From Polytrichum commune (lineage: Eukaryota > Streptophyta > Polytrichopsida > Polytrichales > Polytrichaceae): 60,000 nt of DNA. The position numbers and the translations under genes were made by a program. Below, one piece after another: positions 23,746 to 34,769 of the stretch (position 1 is the stretch's first letter; every line of letters starts with the position of its first letter). The notes under the pieces are model-generated. The model ran no database searches. It was not told where the DNA came from and was given only the letters and a program-made list of their open reading frames with translations. Where the stretch lies: NCBI GenBank assembly GCA_950295325.1, contig OX485805.1, forward strand, positions 34,337,501 through 34,397,500. Direction: 5' to 3'.

Positions 23746-24196
23746 AGAATACCTTAGAGGTGTAAAGATTAAAACAAGCAACCCACGGAAGCACGTCCAT
23801 CGATCGAATTTGCCCATATGACCTTAGGAATGTGCACAAGAATCGTCGCGTTACCTACTAGGTTCGATAATTGTGTGTCATAATGTGTGTGTTGCAAAAT
23901 GCCATGCCCAAATGTTAGATATAGGGGGCAAAAATGAAGAGATGCCAAAGCTTAATACTATCCACTATAACATTGGGTATGTTTGGTGTTTGGTGCCCAA
24001 GATGCTCACCGTCCTTCATAATATATTGGATGTATGATTCATTTAATAAATAACCCACGTGGCATGTTTATGTGGGGTGTATATAGGACATGGCCCCTAT
24101 GAAGACCAAGCTACTGATCATATATATATATATGTATGTATATATATATATGTATATATATATATGTATATATATATATATGTATGTATATATATG

Positions 24197-24229
<33 letters not shown>

Positions 24230-24700
24230 GTATATATATATATGTATCTATATATATATGTATGTATGTATATGTATGTATATATATATATGTATGTATG
24301 TATATATATGTATATATATATATATATATGTATATATATGTATGTATGAGGGACTCCTCTATGGATTTCACACACTGAGAATACCTTAGGGGTGTAAAAA
24401 TTAAAACAAGCAACCCACGTAAGCATGTCCATCGCTCAAATTTGCTCATATGACCTTAGGAATATGCATAGGAATCATCGCATTACCTAGGTTCGAGAAT
24501 TGTATGTGATAATGTGTGTGTCATAATGTGTGTCTTGCAAAAGGCCATGTCCAAATGTTTTTTTTAAATAAAGGTACACTTGGTCCATTGACTTTCATTT
24601 TTGTCACGTATAACATCACGTGTAATTATAGATGTGAAGTTTAACATCAAATGAAGGCGGCCATAAGATCAATGATACGTTGGAATTAAACATGTCTTTG
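23746..24700 (+). repeat. Further copy of the ~430-bp unit with AT microsatellite
   Basis: The unit landmarks reappear from AATACCTTAGAGG at 23746. At 24118-24350 the usual short TATATATATG tract has grown to about 230 bp of TATATG/TATGTA repeats. Long Tyr/Ile ORFs on both strands come only from this low-complexity tract. Confidence 0.85.
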
Positions 24701-24712
24701 TTTTGCCATAGA

Positions 24713-25018
24713 ACACTATATTCGTTAAATTGAGACTTTCTCTAGTCTCAAATTAATATATGGATCAAAGAACTTGAAGAGGCCCGAAACTATATTGTCA
24801 ACAATCTCAATTATATTATATGTTCTAATATCCCAAATCTATGATGTGCGGACATAAGCACATATGGTAGAGCACTCGACACCAACTTCATCAACAAAAA
24901 CACATTGGGTAGAGCACTTCAAACAAGTTTCACCCAAAAATATATATAAAATGATTTCTATTATTAGCATGTTCAATAGAATATAGACATTGCAACATAC
25001 AAAGTGCATGTAATAAAT
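24713..25018. repeat. Dispersed ~305-bp repeat (partner 8343-8652)
   Basis: Second copy of the sequence at 8343-8652, same orientation. One difference is the segment after ATGGATCAAA, where about 25 bases differ. Confidence 0.8.
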
Positions 25019-25243
25019 GCATGTTTCTTCATTCGAGAATATAGTCCCAAGCATAATAATAAGATGAACTTCAATTGCAGCTTGAAATATAGTAAATGGA
25101 TATTCATCCAACTCCAAACAATATAGTATTCGTAAGTTCTACCCAAACTCTGCCCCAATTTTGAAGAGCACACATATGTGTAATTTATATTGCTATAATT
25201 ACGTATTAAACTATAATCATGCTAACACAATCCTACCAACTTC

Positions 25244-28200
25244 TCATTCAACGTGGGTTGCTTCTTCTGCAATCCGAGCAAGGTTGTCTTTTGCAAAAGT
25301 TATGTACTTTTGAGGGATGGACACTGATCCACTATGGTGTTTCCGTGGTTTCCATGCTATGAATATGGAATCTGTATCTACCCAAGATGGACCGTGCTCA
25401 GAATCCACCTTCCACCGAAAGTTAGGGTTTGTATCCCAGCCTGTATAATGCCGAATCACATCTTCATTCCTTGCTGTCGGTCGATAGTACTCCACTTGTA
25501 TTTGTCGAAAATGAGGGCTGGAAGTTACAAAATTGGGATTGGACAAAGCTCTTGCCACCCACACTGGCTTCGCATATGTCTCGTCTCCAGGACGCAAAAT
25601 GAGCATATAACCTTCATGACAATCCACTGCAATGCGGAAAGATGGTGGGGGACGACTACTAGCAGGCCCCACGTAATGGTCGTCCACATCAAACTCCTCT
25701 CGAACCTCTCCATTTCCCAAAAGACTAGGCTCTGAAGCTTGTACATCGACTCGTGTTTGTGGCCAAAATCCATGCCTCAAAGTATGAGGGCTATCTTGGT
25801 GGAGGTCTGCCAAGGCGGCACGAACACGTGTCCAATAATGTATCCAACTCCCATAACGATGCCAACATGATCCGCCAACATCCGCTATTTTCAAACTCTC
25901 CCAATATTGTATGAAGCCTGATATACCTTTCAAAATATCCTCCAAATTCTTCATGGCTATTGGCTTACAAGGCCTAGGCTCCCCATCCGGTAACATGGTC
26001 TTTCCATCCGCATCCACGCGCCACACAAGAAGACCCTCCGGCGGGCTCCAGTCTTGTGACGTGCACAACAACTTGTATTGCATGGCCGGGACACCATCGT
26101 CACGCATATAGAAGCGGAATTGTTGTGCCTTCGTATGCCCGATCAATCGGTGAGCTCCACTTCGAATATAAGGTTCTATAAATGCCTTGAAGTCTGGCAC
26201 CTCCTCAATCATATGGGGGATGACGGGAACGTTCTCCAAATCCATGTACGACTTCATCAATAATGGAATTGTAGGGAAATCCTCCTCCCGCAACTTCATG
26301 CTCCACCGCCCAAAAGATGCATCAATATCATCGTGCGTGTGGCCTACCAATAGGAAGGACACAAAAACCTCCTTGAAAATGCCTTTCGCAACCAACAACG
26401 ACCAATATGCAAATACATATCTGCTTTTATTGTCCTTGGCACAATTGTCCAATTGGACACGCAAAGTTGGAGGCAACTTCTTGGCAATCACGGGTTCATT
26501 GGGTGGCTCGGGCAACGAATGCAAGCATACATCTTTTCCATCCAACACCGCTTCATATAAAGGTGTTGAACCCGTGTTTTCAAATAACAATCCTGAAGAA
26601 TAGGCTAGTGGTTTCTCTAAATCACGTAAAAGCCTTGCAAATGATCCTATCGTGTGGTTTGAATCCGCTGGATACAAATCAAGAGCATAATGAGCAAATT
26701 TGACATCACCGTGTCCATGTGCAATCATTCCTGCAATGCCAACCCAACGTGATTAGCATCTATGTATGAATAAACCATTATGAAGGAATCCATGTTCTCC
26801 AGTACATCACGGAATAAAATACAACAACATTTAGGGTATGTCATGACATTGTTTCGAAGTTCACCTGTAACCGATACATGCAACTTGAAAAACCCATCCG
26901 TGGCCTTGATTCGATTTGCAAAACATGGGGAGGCTGTTTTGGCATGGTCCATTTTGTCATGGATGACCGTAAGAACCTCCAAGGGCCTGGAGATGGACAA
27001 AGCTCTATTTGTGTAGTAATCATTACGGTGTGCCTCTTGCATGTTTACGTGCTTGAAATAGTTCAATTGATGCGCTGCATATGACTCGGTGCCCATCGTG
27101 TGTGCATCCCGGAGGCGCTTCAACTTCTCGCAATTAGAGCACCTGGCAAATTTGTCCCCTCGTCTTTTTGTAATGTATTCGCTAAAGTTTTGTTTCTTGA
27201 TTGCACTCAATTTTGACAATGAAATTGGCTCCAACCCAATCTTCTCGCCAACTGCATTAACGTCCAACAATATGTCTTTCCATTTTGTGCCTGTGGGAAG
27301 AACTTTCTCCACAACCTTTTCACCGGTTGTGAGTGTGCGTGTTTTGTGCGGCATTGCATCAGCAAGAGGGACAATGATGGTTGCTAGAGTGGCCGTTGCT
27401 TGCCTTGTTGCTTCCCTAGGCTTCTTTAAACCCACGTTACCATGGTGACGGGACCGGCGGCCTTCCTTGGCATAAGCAGCTTGTCTATAAAAGTCCGATT
27501 TCGACACACCGTGAATGGTGTACCATGCCTTACAACACACGTCTATGCTTTCAATGGTGATGACCTTGCGACCCGTCCCATTCACATGTATCGCCCTATG
27601 GACATCAAGTTTTCTTGTGGATCTTAGACGGAAATCTCCAAGCCACATTTCTTCGCGGATGACCTTCAATTTATCCCTTGGAAACAATTGGCAACAACGA
27701 TGCACACAACAATCCTTTGTGGCAACTTCTCTAATGGACTCCTCCCCGAGCAACCTTTGACGTTTACAATCAGTTGCAGACGGAGCAGGACGTGCCAATG
27801 TATCGTACTTTCTTTGACCCTTGCGCGGCCGCATGTTTGATTGCACCTCCTTTTCGATTTGCATGTGTCGTTGCTCATGTTCACGCAAGCTAACTCCATC
27901 AATTGTGACATTCCTCAATGGCCACCTGCGGAGGGAGAACCTATGAGTGGGATCCACCTCGGAATGAACGACCGACTCCAATATGACAACCCCAACGTCC
28001 TCAGTGCCAAGCGGGTTTTCATCAATGCAATCTTGCGGATGGGTGTTACGGCAAATCCCCTCCGCCACAACAACTCCACTATCGTTAAGAAGTATCACCT
28101 CCAAATTCACCCACGAAGCCCTTGAAAGTCCCGTACATTCAACAATGGGACACTGCGGTACGGAAGACGAAGGTAAATCCAAATGATCTTCATCCGCACT

Positions 28201-28308
28201 GTCAGCCATAGTAGCCTCCCCGACAATGTCTAGGTCATCATCAGATGCAGATGGCCAAGTGGCCATGTCATCAGATGACCAATCCCCTATTTCACTAAAC
28301 CCATCCAT
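25244..28308 (-). CDS. DUF7869-type (RNase H-like) protein, gene B
   Basis: The model has two coding exons on the reverse strand: 28308-26865 (donor GTGAACTT) and 26730-25244 (acceptor GCATTGCAG). They total 977 codons, phases agreeing (976 aa). The start follows an acceptor (GTGTGTAG) at the upstream leader, so at least one non-coding exon lies further up. Motifs match gene A: CSNCEKLK, HDKMDHAK, QLDNCAKDNKS, VGHTHDDIDASFGR. The N-terminal ~60 residues are acidic (DDMATWPSASDDDLD). Gene B has an intron within the VSVTG/MIAHGHGD region that gene A lacks, and gene A has an intron after MFPPG that gene B lacks. The role (transposase-derived) is family inference. A class T array lies just upstream. 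Confidence 0.8.
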
Positions 28309-28522
28309 TCTGCCTACACACATGAACATTGAACATTGTCTTAAAATCACAAAAATTGTAGGTTCAAATCGAAGAACAAAAAACCCATCATATATAAACA
28401 AAATTGCAAATACTCAGTGCTCATACAAGTTCATATGACTGCTATGCCATTGGGCTTGTAAAGGTTTCGGAAGGCCAGTGGCCACACCGGCACCCAGATC
28501 CCAACCACACTTAGAGGCTGGG

Positions 28523-29713
28523 TTTGGGTCGAGCGACCCAAACCTTTTGGGAGGATGGGTTCAGGCTCAATACAGAGAGCACCCACACTTAGGCGCTGGA
28601 TTTGGGTCGAGCGACCCAAACCTTCTGGCAGGATGGGTTTAGGCTCACTACAGACAGCATCCACACTTAGGGGCTGGGTTTGGGTCGAGCGACCCAAACC
28701 TTTTGGCAGAATGGGTTTTGGGTCACGACAGGGAGCACCCACACTTAGAGGGCTGGGTTTGGGTCGAGCGACCCAAACCTTTTTGCAGGATGGGTTCAGG
28801 CTCACAACAGTGAGCACCCACAGTGTAGGGCTAGGTTTGGGTCGATCGACCCAAACCATGAGGCAGGATGGGTTCAGGCTCACAACAATGAGCACCCACA
28901 CTGTAGGGTTGGGTTTGGGTCGATCGACCCAAACCTTGAGGCAGGATGGGTTCAGGCTCACAACAAAGAGCACCCACACTGTAAGGCTGGGTTTGGGTCG
29001 ACCGACCCAAACCATGAGGCAGGATGGGTTCAGGCTCACAACAGTGAGCACCCACACTGTAGGGCTGGGTTTGGGTCGATCGACCCAAACCATGACGCAG
29101 GATGGGTTCAGGCTCACAACAGTGAGCACCCACACTGTAGGGCTGGGTTTGGGTCGATCGACCCAAACCATGAGGCAGGATGGGTTCAGGCTCACAACAG
29201 AGACCACCCACACTGTAAGGCTGGGTTTGGGTCGACCGACCCAAACCATGAGGCAGGATGGGTTCAAGTTCAGAACAGTGAGCACCCACACTGTAGGGCT
29301 GGGTTTGGGTCGATCGACCCAAACCATGAGGCAGGATGGGTTCACGCTCACAACAGAGAGCACCCACACTGTAGGGCTGGGTTTGGGTCGATCGACCCAA
29401 ACCTTGAGGCAGGATGGGTTCAGGCTCACAACAGAGAGCACCCACACTGTAAGGCTGGGTTTGGGTCGACCGACCCAAACCATGAGGCAGGATGGGTTCA
29501 GGCTCACAACAGTGAGCACCCACACTGTAGGGCTGGGTTTGGGTGGATCGACCCAAACCATGAGGCAGGATGGGTTCAGGCTCACAACAGTGAGCACCCA
29601 CACTGTAGGGCTGGGTTTGGGTCGATCGACCCAAACCTTGAGGCAGGATGGGTTCTGGCTCAATACAGAGAGCACCCACACTGTAAGGCTGGGTTTGGGT
29701 CGACTGACCCAAA
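28523..29713. repeat. Class T palindrome array, 16 units of 78 bp
   Basis: Class T palindromes start at 28523, 28601, 28679, 28758 and then every 78 bp to 29694, sixteen in all. The central dinucleotide is AG in the first four (nearest gene B), then AT or AC. Two have a broken arm (29538 and 29694). Spacers read GAGGCAGGATGGGTTCAGG, CTCACAACAGTGAGCACCC and ACACTGTAGGGCTGGG. Because 78 is a multiple of 3 and the unit lacks stops, three frames stay open for 300-416 codons; I do not treat them as genes. Confidence 0.95.
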
Positions 29714-30336
29714 CAATTCCGCAAAATCCGCCTATTTATTCGGGTGATGCTCTATTAATCTATTTATAACCTATTTGGGACAACTGAACTCATAGATGCT
29801 TGTTGTAATTAGCTGCTCATGAATGGAAGCGTATACAAACCGTGTATTACAGCTCCAACTTAGAGAGCTTGCAGCAATCTCAGGATTGGGACATGAAAGA
29901 AAGAACCAGCATTTGGGGGGGTTGGGCTCTTTATACTACCCGCCTCCGCTTTGGGCATCCTCTTTGGATGCCTTTCCCACCTGGTCTCCTTTGGATGTTA
30001 ATTCAAACCTTCTGACTCAATTTCCCGCTTCTTGTCAATAATAGAGAATGTATATTTAGCTTGGCTCTTCGTTGCCCCAACCACCAAATGAATAATTCAA
30101 CATATATTTAAAGTTGTTACCACCCTAACTTGGTCAACACTATTCTTCAACTCTTTCATAATTAGTTTTATACATGAATACACCACCACCTTCCCTATTG
30201 CCATCTCCTTTCTCCTTTTATCATTGTTGTATATTTTTCTCACATCCTTACTAATACTAAATCCCTATATGTAACTTCCATATATCACCATAGTGGATAT
30301 TTAGTGTTTGAGTTTACATTTAATGTTACTTACTCT

Positions 30337-30470
30337 CATAGGGTTAGTAATGGGAAGTGTATGCGTTCGTTTTAAGTGTATCAAACACTAACTATCATAT
30401 AACTAAAAAGGGTATAAAGGTTTTGATACACTACATATGAACGCATACACTAAATACCAATAACCCTATG
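30337..30470. mobile_element. 134-bp MITE-like inverted repeat
   Basis: The left end CATAGGGTTAGTAATGGGAA matches the reverse complement of the right end TACCAATAACCCTATG, and the match runs on through GTGTATGCGTTC and GTGTATCAAA, about 48 bases per arm with a few mismatches. The arms leave only a ~35-bp centre. There is no ORF. I see no certain target duplication. Confidence 0.75.
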
Positions 30471-31285
30471 ACAATATGTAAGATTATATCTATTAAGGGG
30501 TTTTACTCTACTTGTAGTCAAACATTATGGTATATTTCAAACAATATATTGACAAAAGATGTGCATGTATTATAAAACTTCATATACTAAAAGTCACTAA
30601 ATATAATAGTTAATGCTATTATTTAGACTCTCACATGAGGACTTATATTTTGAAAACAAATAATTAATGCCATGACAAACTTGAATAATTTGGCCAACTT
30701 TCAATTTCTGCTAATTAAAAGAACATATGTTGTGTTGTAATGTGTGCACCCAATATTGCTTCATCCTCAAGACTCCAAGTGTGACAATAACCTAGTACCT
30801 ATGTGGAAGTCATTAATGGAACCCTAAACCACAAATGACATTTGGCACGTTCAATCTTCCAAGGATGTTTGAACCTATCGTGAAGTCCCTTGAACTCTAC
30901 CAATGTGTGTGAGCAAAACATGCAAAGTTCAAAAGGTATGTCCTCATATCATTCACAACATGAAATCTACTTTAAATTAATATATTATATTTCACTATTC
31001 CAAATAACATGTTAACATGAACAACATCCTATCCATTATAATCTAGTTCTTATGCTTTTCTTACCAGGTGACAAGGTTATAGGTTAATATTGTATCACCT
31101 ACTTGTGAGCACAATATCGTTTATTTCCTTTAGTGCGTTCATTCGTGAAAAACCACACATCCATCTTTCACGTTTGTGAATTAGGATGTTGTGATGACAA
31201 TATACATTTGTATTGGAAACTACAAGCACCAAGGCCCATGTCATTTGACCTATGTGCCATCCAGTTATGGTTTGTGTTGTTTAAG

Positions 31286-31321
31286 GTTTAGGGTTTAGGG
31301 TTTAGGGTTTAGGGTTTAGGG
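31286..31321 (+). repeat. Interstitial TTTAGGG tract
   Basis: Five TTTAGGG units in a row, in flanks unlike those at 21470 and 43574, so this is an independent tract. Confidence 0.9.
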
Positions 31322-31976
31322 TTCAGGCATCATCAAACATCAAACTGAATGTTTAAATGACTTCATATGATATGTGAACTCCATGGGGTTGCAGTAGATA
31401 CATTTGTAATCATTTGTTTCTCCCATGTACTTCAAATGTGAACTTCTAAGTACATATATTAATGTTCACTCTAATGCTACTTGTTAGGGTATCCATTATA
31501 GACTAGAGCATTGTCCTCTACCAACAACCATCATATAAATTACAATACATAATCCTAAACTGTTAACCATGTGAATGGTTACCATATTTATATTATTGCA
31601 CTGTGTAATTGCCTTTGTGGATTGCAATATAATTATGACTTACTCCTCTTAGACTTTGTAACACTCTCATATGATTCCATAAATTACATTATTCATACAC
31701 CAAAACGATAATGGCTACATTCAACGATGTTATCAATTCCAACGGGTGATCATTCAATTGAACACCATTAAAATATGAGTTGGTGATGGTGTTAATTTTG
31801 TGGAATACCTTAGTCCACGTAGGTTTTTGACTGGTATTGAATTGCCGCTAATGAATAGCGGGTTAGAAGGCCGGGGCCGGGCGGCCAAGAGAGGCGCCGG
31901 CCCTCCTATGTCCCGCACCTAGGGGCAAGGACAACCAGGAAGGCAATCTCCCTAGGGTGGCAGGTGTCAACACCAC

Positions 31977-32045
31977 AAGCCTCGCGGGCAACCACCTAAA
32001 CCAAGGAGGTGTCGACACCTGGCAAGGTGTTGGCCCGCGAGGCTT
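31977..32045. repeat. Inverted repeat upstream of gene 1
   Basis: AAGCCTCGCGGGC and GCCCGCGAGGCTT face each other about 43 bp apart, with a smaller GGTGTCGACACC palindrome between them. The structure sits just upstream of the TC-rich leader of gene 1 and could be a regulatory or old insertion structure. Confidence 0.6.
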
Positions 32046-32089
32046 CTGAGCTGTTGATGGGCCCGGCGCAATCTAATGGCCCGGATTCG

Positions 32090-32705
32090 AGGGTTTAGGG
32101 TGACCCCTTCCGCTCTCTCCTTCTCTCCCCTCCTCTTTTTTCTTTCTCTCTTTTTCTTCCTCTCTTCCTCCGCGCCAAGCGCCGCTCTTGGAAACGCCGC
32201 CGCCGCTTTCCATAGCGCCGCGCCAAGCGCTTCCTCTCGCACCTTTTGCTTTTGTCTTGGTCGCGCCGCTTCCCTTCATTCTTCTTTCTCCTTCATTCCT
32301 CTCCTCCTCTCTGATGCTTCTCCTCCTCTTCTCTCATTCTATTCCTCGTGTTATTGTCTTCCTCTTCTTATTCTCTCTTCTTGGTCCAGAGTGTTAGCTT
32401 TGAGTGAGTTCGGAGCGGTTTATTGTGTTGAACTCCTTACTTGTTTTGTAAAATTCATGCATGGAGTGATTTTAGGTTGAGTAGAAGTGAGCACGGTCGA
32501 GTGTGATAGAAAGGTAGAGGTCTTTCAAATTAGGCCTGAGTTTGCAAGAATCAGGGGGTTTGTGAGAAAGTTTTAGGGTGCTTGAGAGATTCATTGTGTT
32601 TCTGAGATCTTTGTGAGAGTTGTTCTTTAGTGCCACAACAGAGTTTCTGAGTCTGGTTGTAAGAAGCAGATTGTGAGAGCAGCTTTCAAGAGTTTGAAAG
32701 ACAAG
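32090..32705 (+). promoter_or_regulatory. Probable promoter/5' leader exon of gene 1
   Basis: A strongly TC-rich stretch (32105-32350) like a plant leader is followed by a good donor, ACAAG|GTAAGC, at 32705/32706. Gene 2 has the same arrangement (TC-rich, then CATTG|GTAAGT at 48070). In both, the next long intron holds class-specific palindromes before the coding exons. The transcription start is not visible. Confidence 0.5.
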
Positions 32706-32825
32706 GTAAGCAATTTGCATCAGTGCACACAATTTGCATCATTCCCTTTAGGTTCCTGTTACATATACAATGCATAAGCATTGTATATGTTGCCCAAGCA
32801 TTAAACATGCATCTGGAAACACAGT

Positions 32826-33639
32826 AGTTTGGGAAGACGACCCAAACTCATATTAAAATATAATAAATATTTGAATTGCAGCCTAAAATGAACTAAATGT
32901 TTGGGTCGTTCGACCCAAACATTGCAGCCTCTTGTTTGGGTCGAGCGACCCAAACATTGGAGCCTCATTATGTTTGGGTCGCTCGACCCAAACATTACAG
33001 GGAGAAGAACTAAACCACATTGTAAAATATAAAAGAACTTCAAAAATTAAGTAAATGTTTGGGTCGTTCGACCCAAACATTGCAGACTGAAATGACTGGG
33101 TTGAGGTACCTAAATTTGCAGCCTAACATATTTGGGTCGCTCGACCCAAACATTACAGGGAGAAGAACTAAACCACATTGTAAAATATAAAAGAACTTTG
33201 AAAATTAAGTGAATGTTTGGGTCGTTCGACCCAAACATTGCAGTCTGAAATGATTGGGTTGAGCTACCTAAATTTGCAACCTAACATGTTTCGGTCGGTC
33301 GACCCAAACATTACAGGGAGAAGAACTAAAGCACATTGTAAAATAAAAGAGAAATTTGAAAATTAAGTAATTGTTTGGGTCGTTCGACCCAAACATTGCA
33401 GTCTGAAATGAATGGGTTGAGCTACCTAAATTTGCAGCCTAACATATTTGGGTCGCTCGACCCAAACATTACAGGGAGAAGAACTAAACCACATTGTAAA
33501 ATATAAAAGAACTTCCAAAATTAAGTAATTGTTTGGGTCGTTCGACCCAAACATTGCAGTCTGAAATGAATGTGTTGAGATACCTAAATTTGCAGCCTCA
33601 TCATGTTTGGGTCGCTCGACCCAAACATTACAGGGTGAG
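32826..33639. repeat. Class T palindromes in gene 1 leader intron
   Basis: Four to five units of about 170 bp each hold class T palindromes with TT, CT, AG and other centres, in GGGAGAAGAACTAAACC and AAAATTAAGTAA spacers. The units are homologous to 240-700. The last unit is cut by the solo LTR at 33640. Confidence 0.9.
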
Positions 33640-34612
33640 TGTCGCGCACCTCTCCATGAGGAGTGGCCGAAACACCATGGGCACAAGGGGGACCCCGGAG
33701 TGACACCCGGGACTTGTGGCGCCGTTGGTGAGAGGGCCCAAGTGATCCTAGTGTGGGTGAGGGCCCCGGGCGTTGGGAACGCCTCCCACCCACGGAGACT
33801 AGGAGGCACAAGGGTAAGGCCATGAGCTATGCCTAGCTCATGGCGTGGTGATTCTAGAATGCTCAAGAACACCTCAATCGGAGGTGTGAGCTAGGAGTTA
33901 TGGCCATTTGAGTGGGGCGCTGTCCCGGGACAGCGCCCTGGTACAGCAGTGCCTGGGAGTGATTCCCAGGACTGCCAAGGTTCAAACAGGCATAACTTCC
34001 TCACCACTTGCCCGAATGGGGCAAGTAAGGAGTCCATCGGCATCTACGTGAAGCGTAGATGAAGATGGAGTGGTCAAGTGTTAGCATTCAACATCATAAA
34101 AGGAAGTTATGATGGTCTGAAGCTGCTGGGGGCTTCTAGGCCCAGCGGCTAAGGGAAAATGTCCACTTGGCCCCAACTCTTGGTAGAGAGACAAGAGGTT
34201 GGTTGACGGTGGGGTAGGGGCCCCGCGTAGAGTCCTAGAGGCTTATATGGGTGAGGTGGTGTGGCCTCACCCACCCGAGGCCGAACGGCAAGGCTTCCAT
34301 GGGCATTGGCCCATTGTGAGGCCATAGTTGCCTAGTATGGTTCGGGTTGTTGTAGTGTTGCTCCGGCAATGCGATGATCAACATGGGATTGGACTTCCAT
34401 GGATGGAAGTCCACATCTAGGAATGGGTTACCGATTAAGGGGTGAGTCCCGGAAGCAAAGTAGGAGGGTTGGTTCCCTCCTATGAACTATAAGGTCCGGG
34501 GTAGGAGGAGCTAATCATTAGCATGGCGGAATGCGAATGGTTAGCGCTCGTAACCTTTGCTAGAATTGAAAATTGGCAAGATTGTGAAGGGGGGCTAGCA
34601 AGGGTTGCGACA
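33640..34612 (-). mobile_element. Solo LTR, copy 1 (973 bp)
   Basis: The ends are TGTCGC...GCGACA, and the length, 973 bp, equals that of its inverted twin at 37692-38664. Flanks are GTGAG / GTGAC, a 5-bp target duplication with one mismatch. It contains no ORF of note. TG...CA ends plus a 5-bp duplication mark an LTR left after recombination. Confidence 0.85.
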
Positions 34613-34769
34613 GTGACCACCTAAACCACACTTTAAAATCTAAAAGATCTTTTAAAACGACTTTGAAAATTAAGTAAATGTTTGGGTCAATCCTCCAAAT
34701 GTTAAATGCACATTGCAATACTTTGGGTCGATCGACCGAAACTCACAGTTTCGATTTCTTGGATTGCAG

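Larger units (their letters stand above)
29720..31960. other. AT-rich intergenic DNA
   Basis: No gene is seen beyond short random ORFs. Within it lie one MITE (30337-30470) and one telomeric-type tract (31286-31321), listed separately. The upstream non-coding exon and promoter of gene B should lie near 29.8-30.1 kb on the reverse strand, but I cannot place them with confidence. Confidence 0.4.

Noticed and set aside
24059-24449. Tyr/Ile repeat ORFs on both strands
   Set aside because: These are translations of a TATATG microsatellite.
28431-29769. Three overlapping long ORFs (297-416 codons) on both strands, with Trp/Arg/Pro or Gly-rich repeats
   Set aside because: They come from a stop-free 78-bp tandem repeat (26 codons) and are open in several frames at once; they have no start context or domain.
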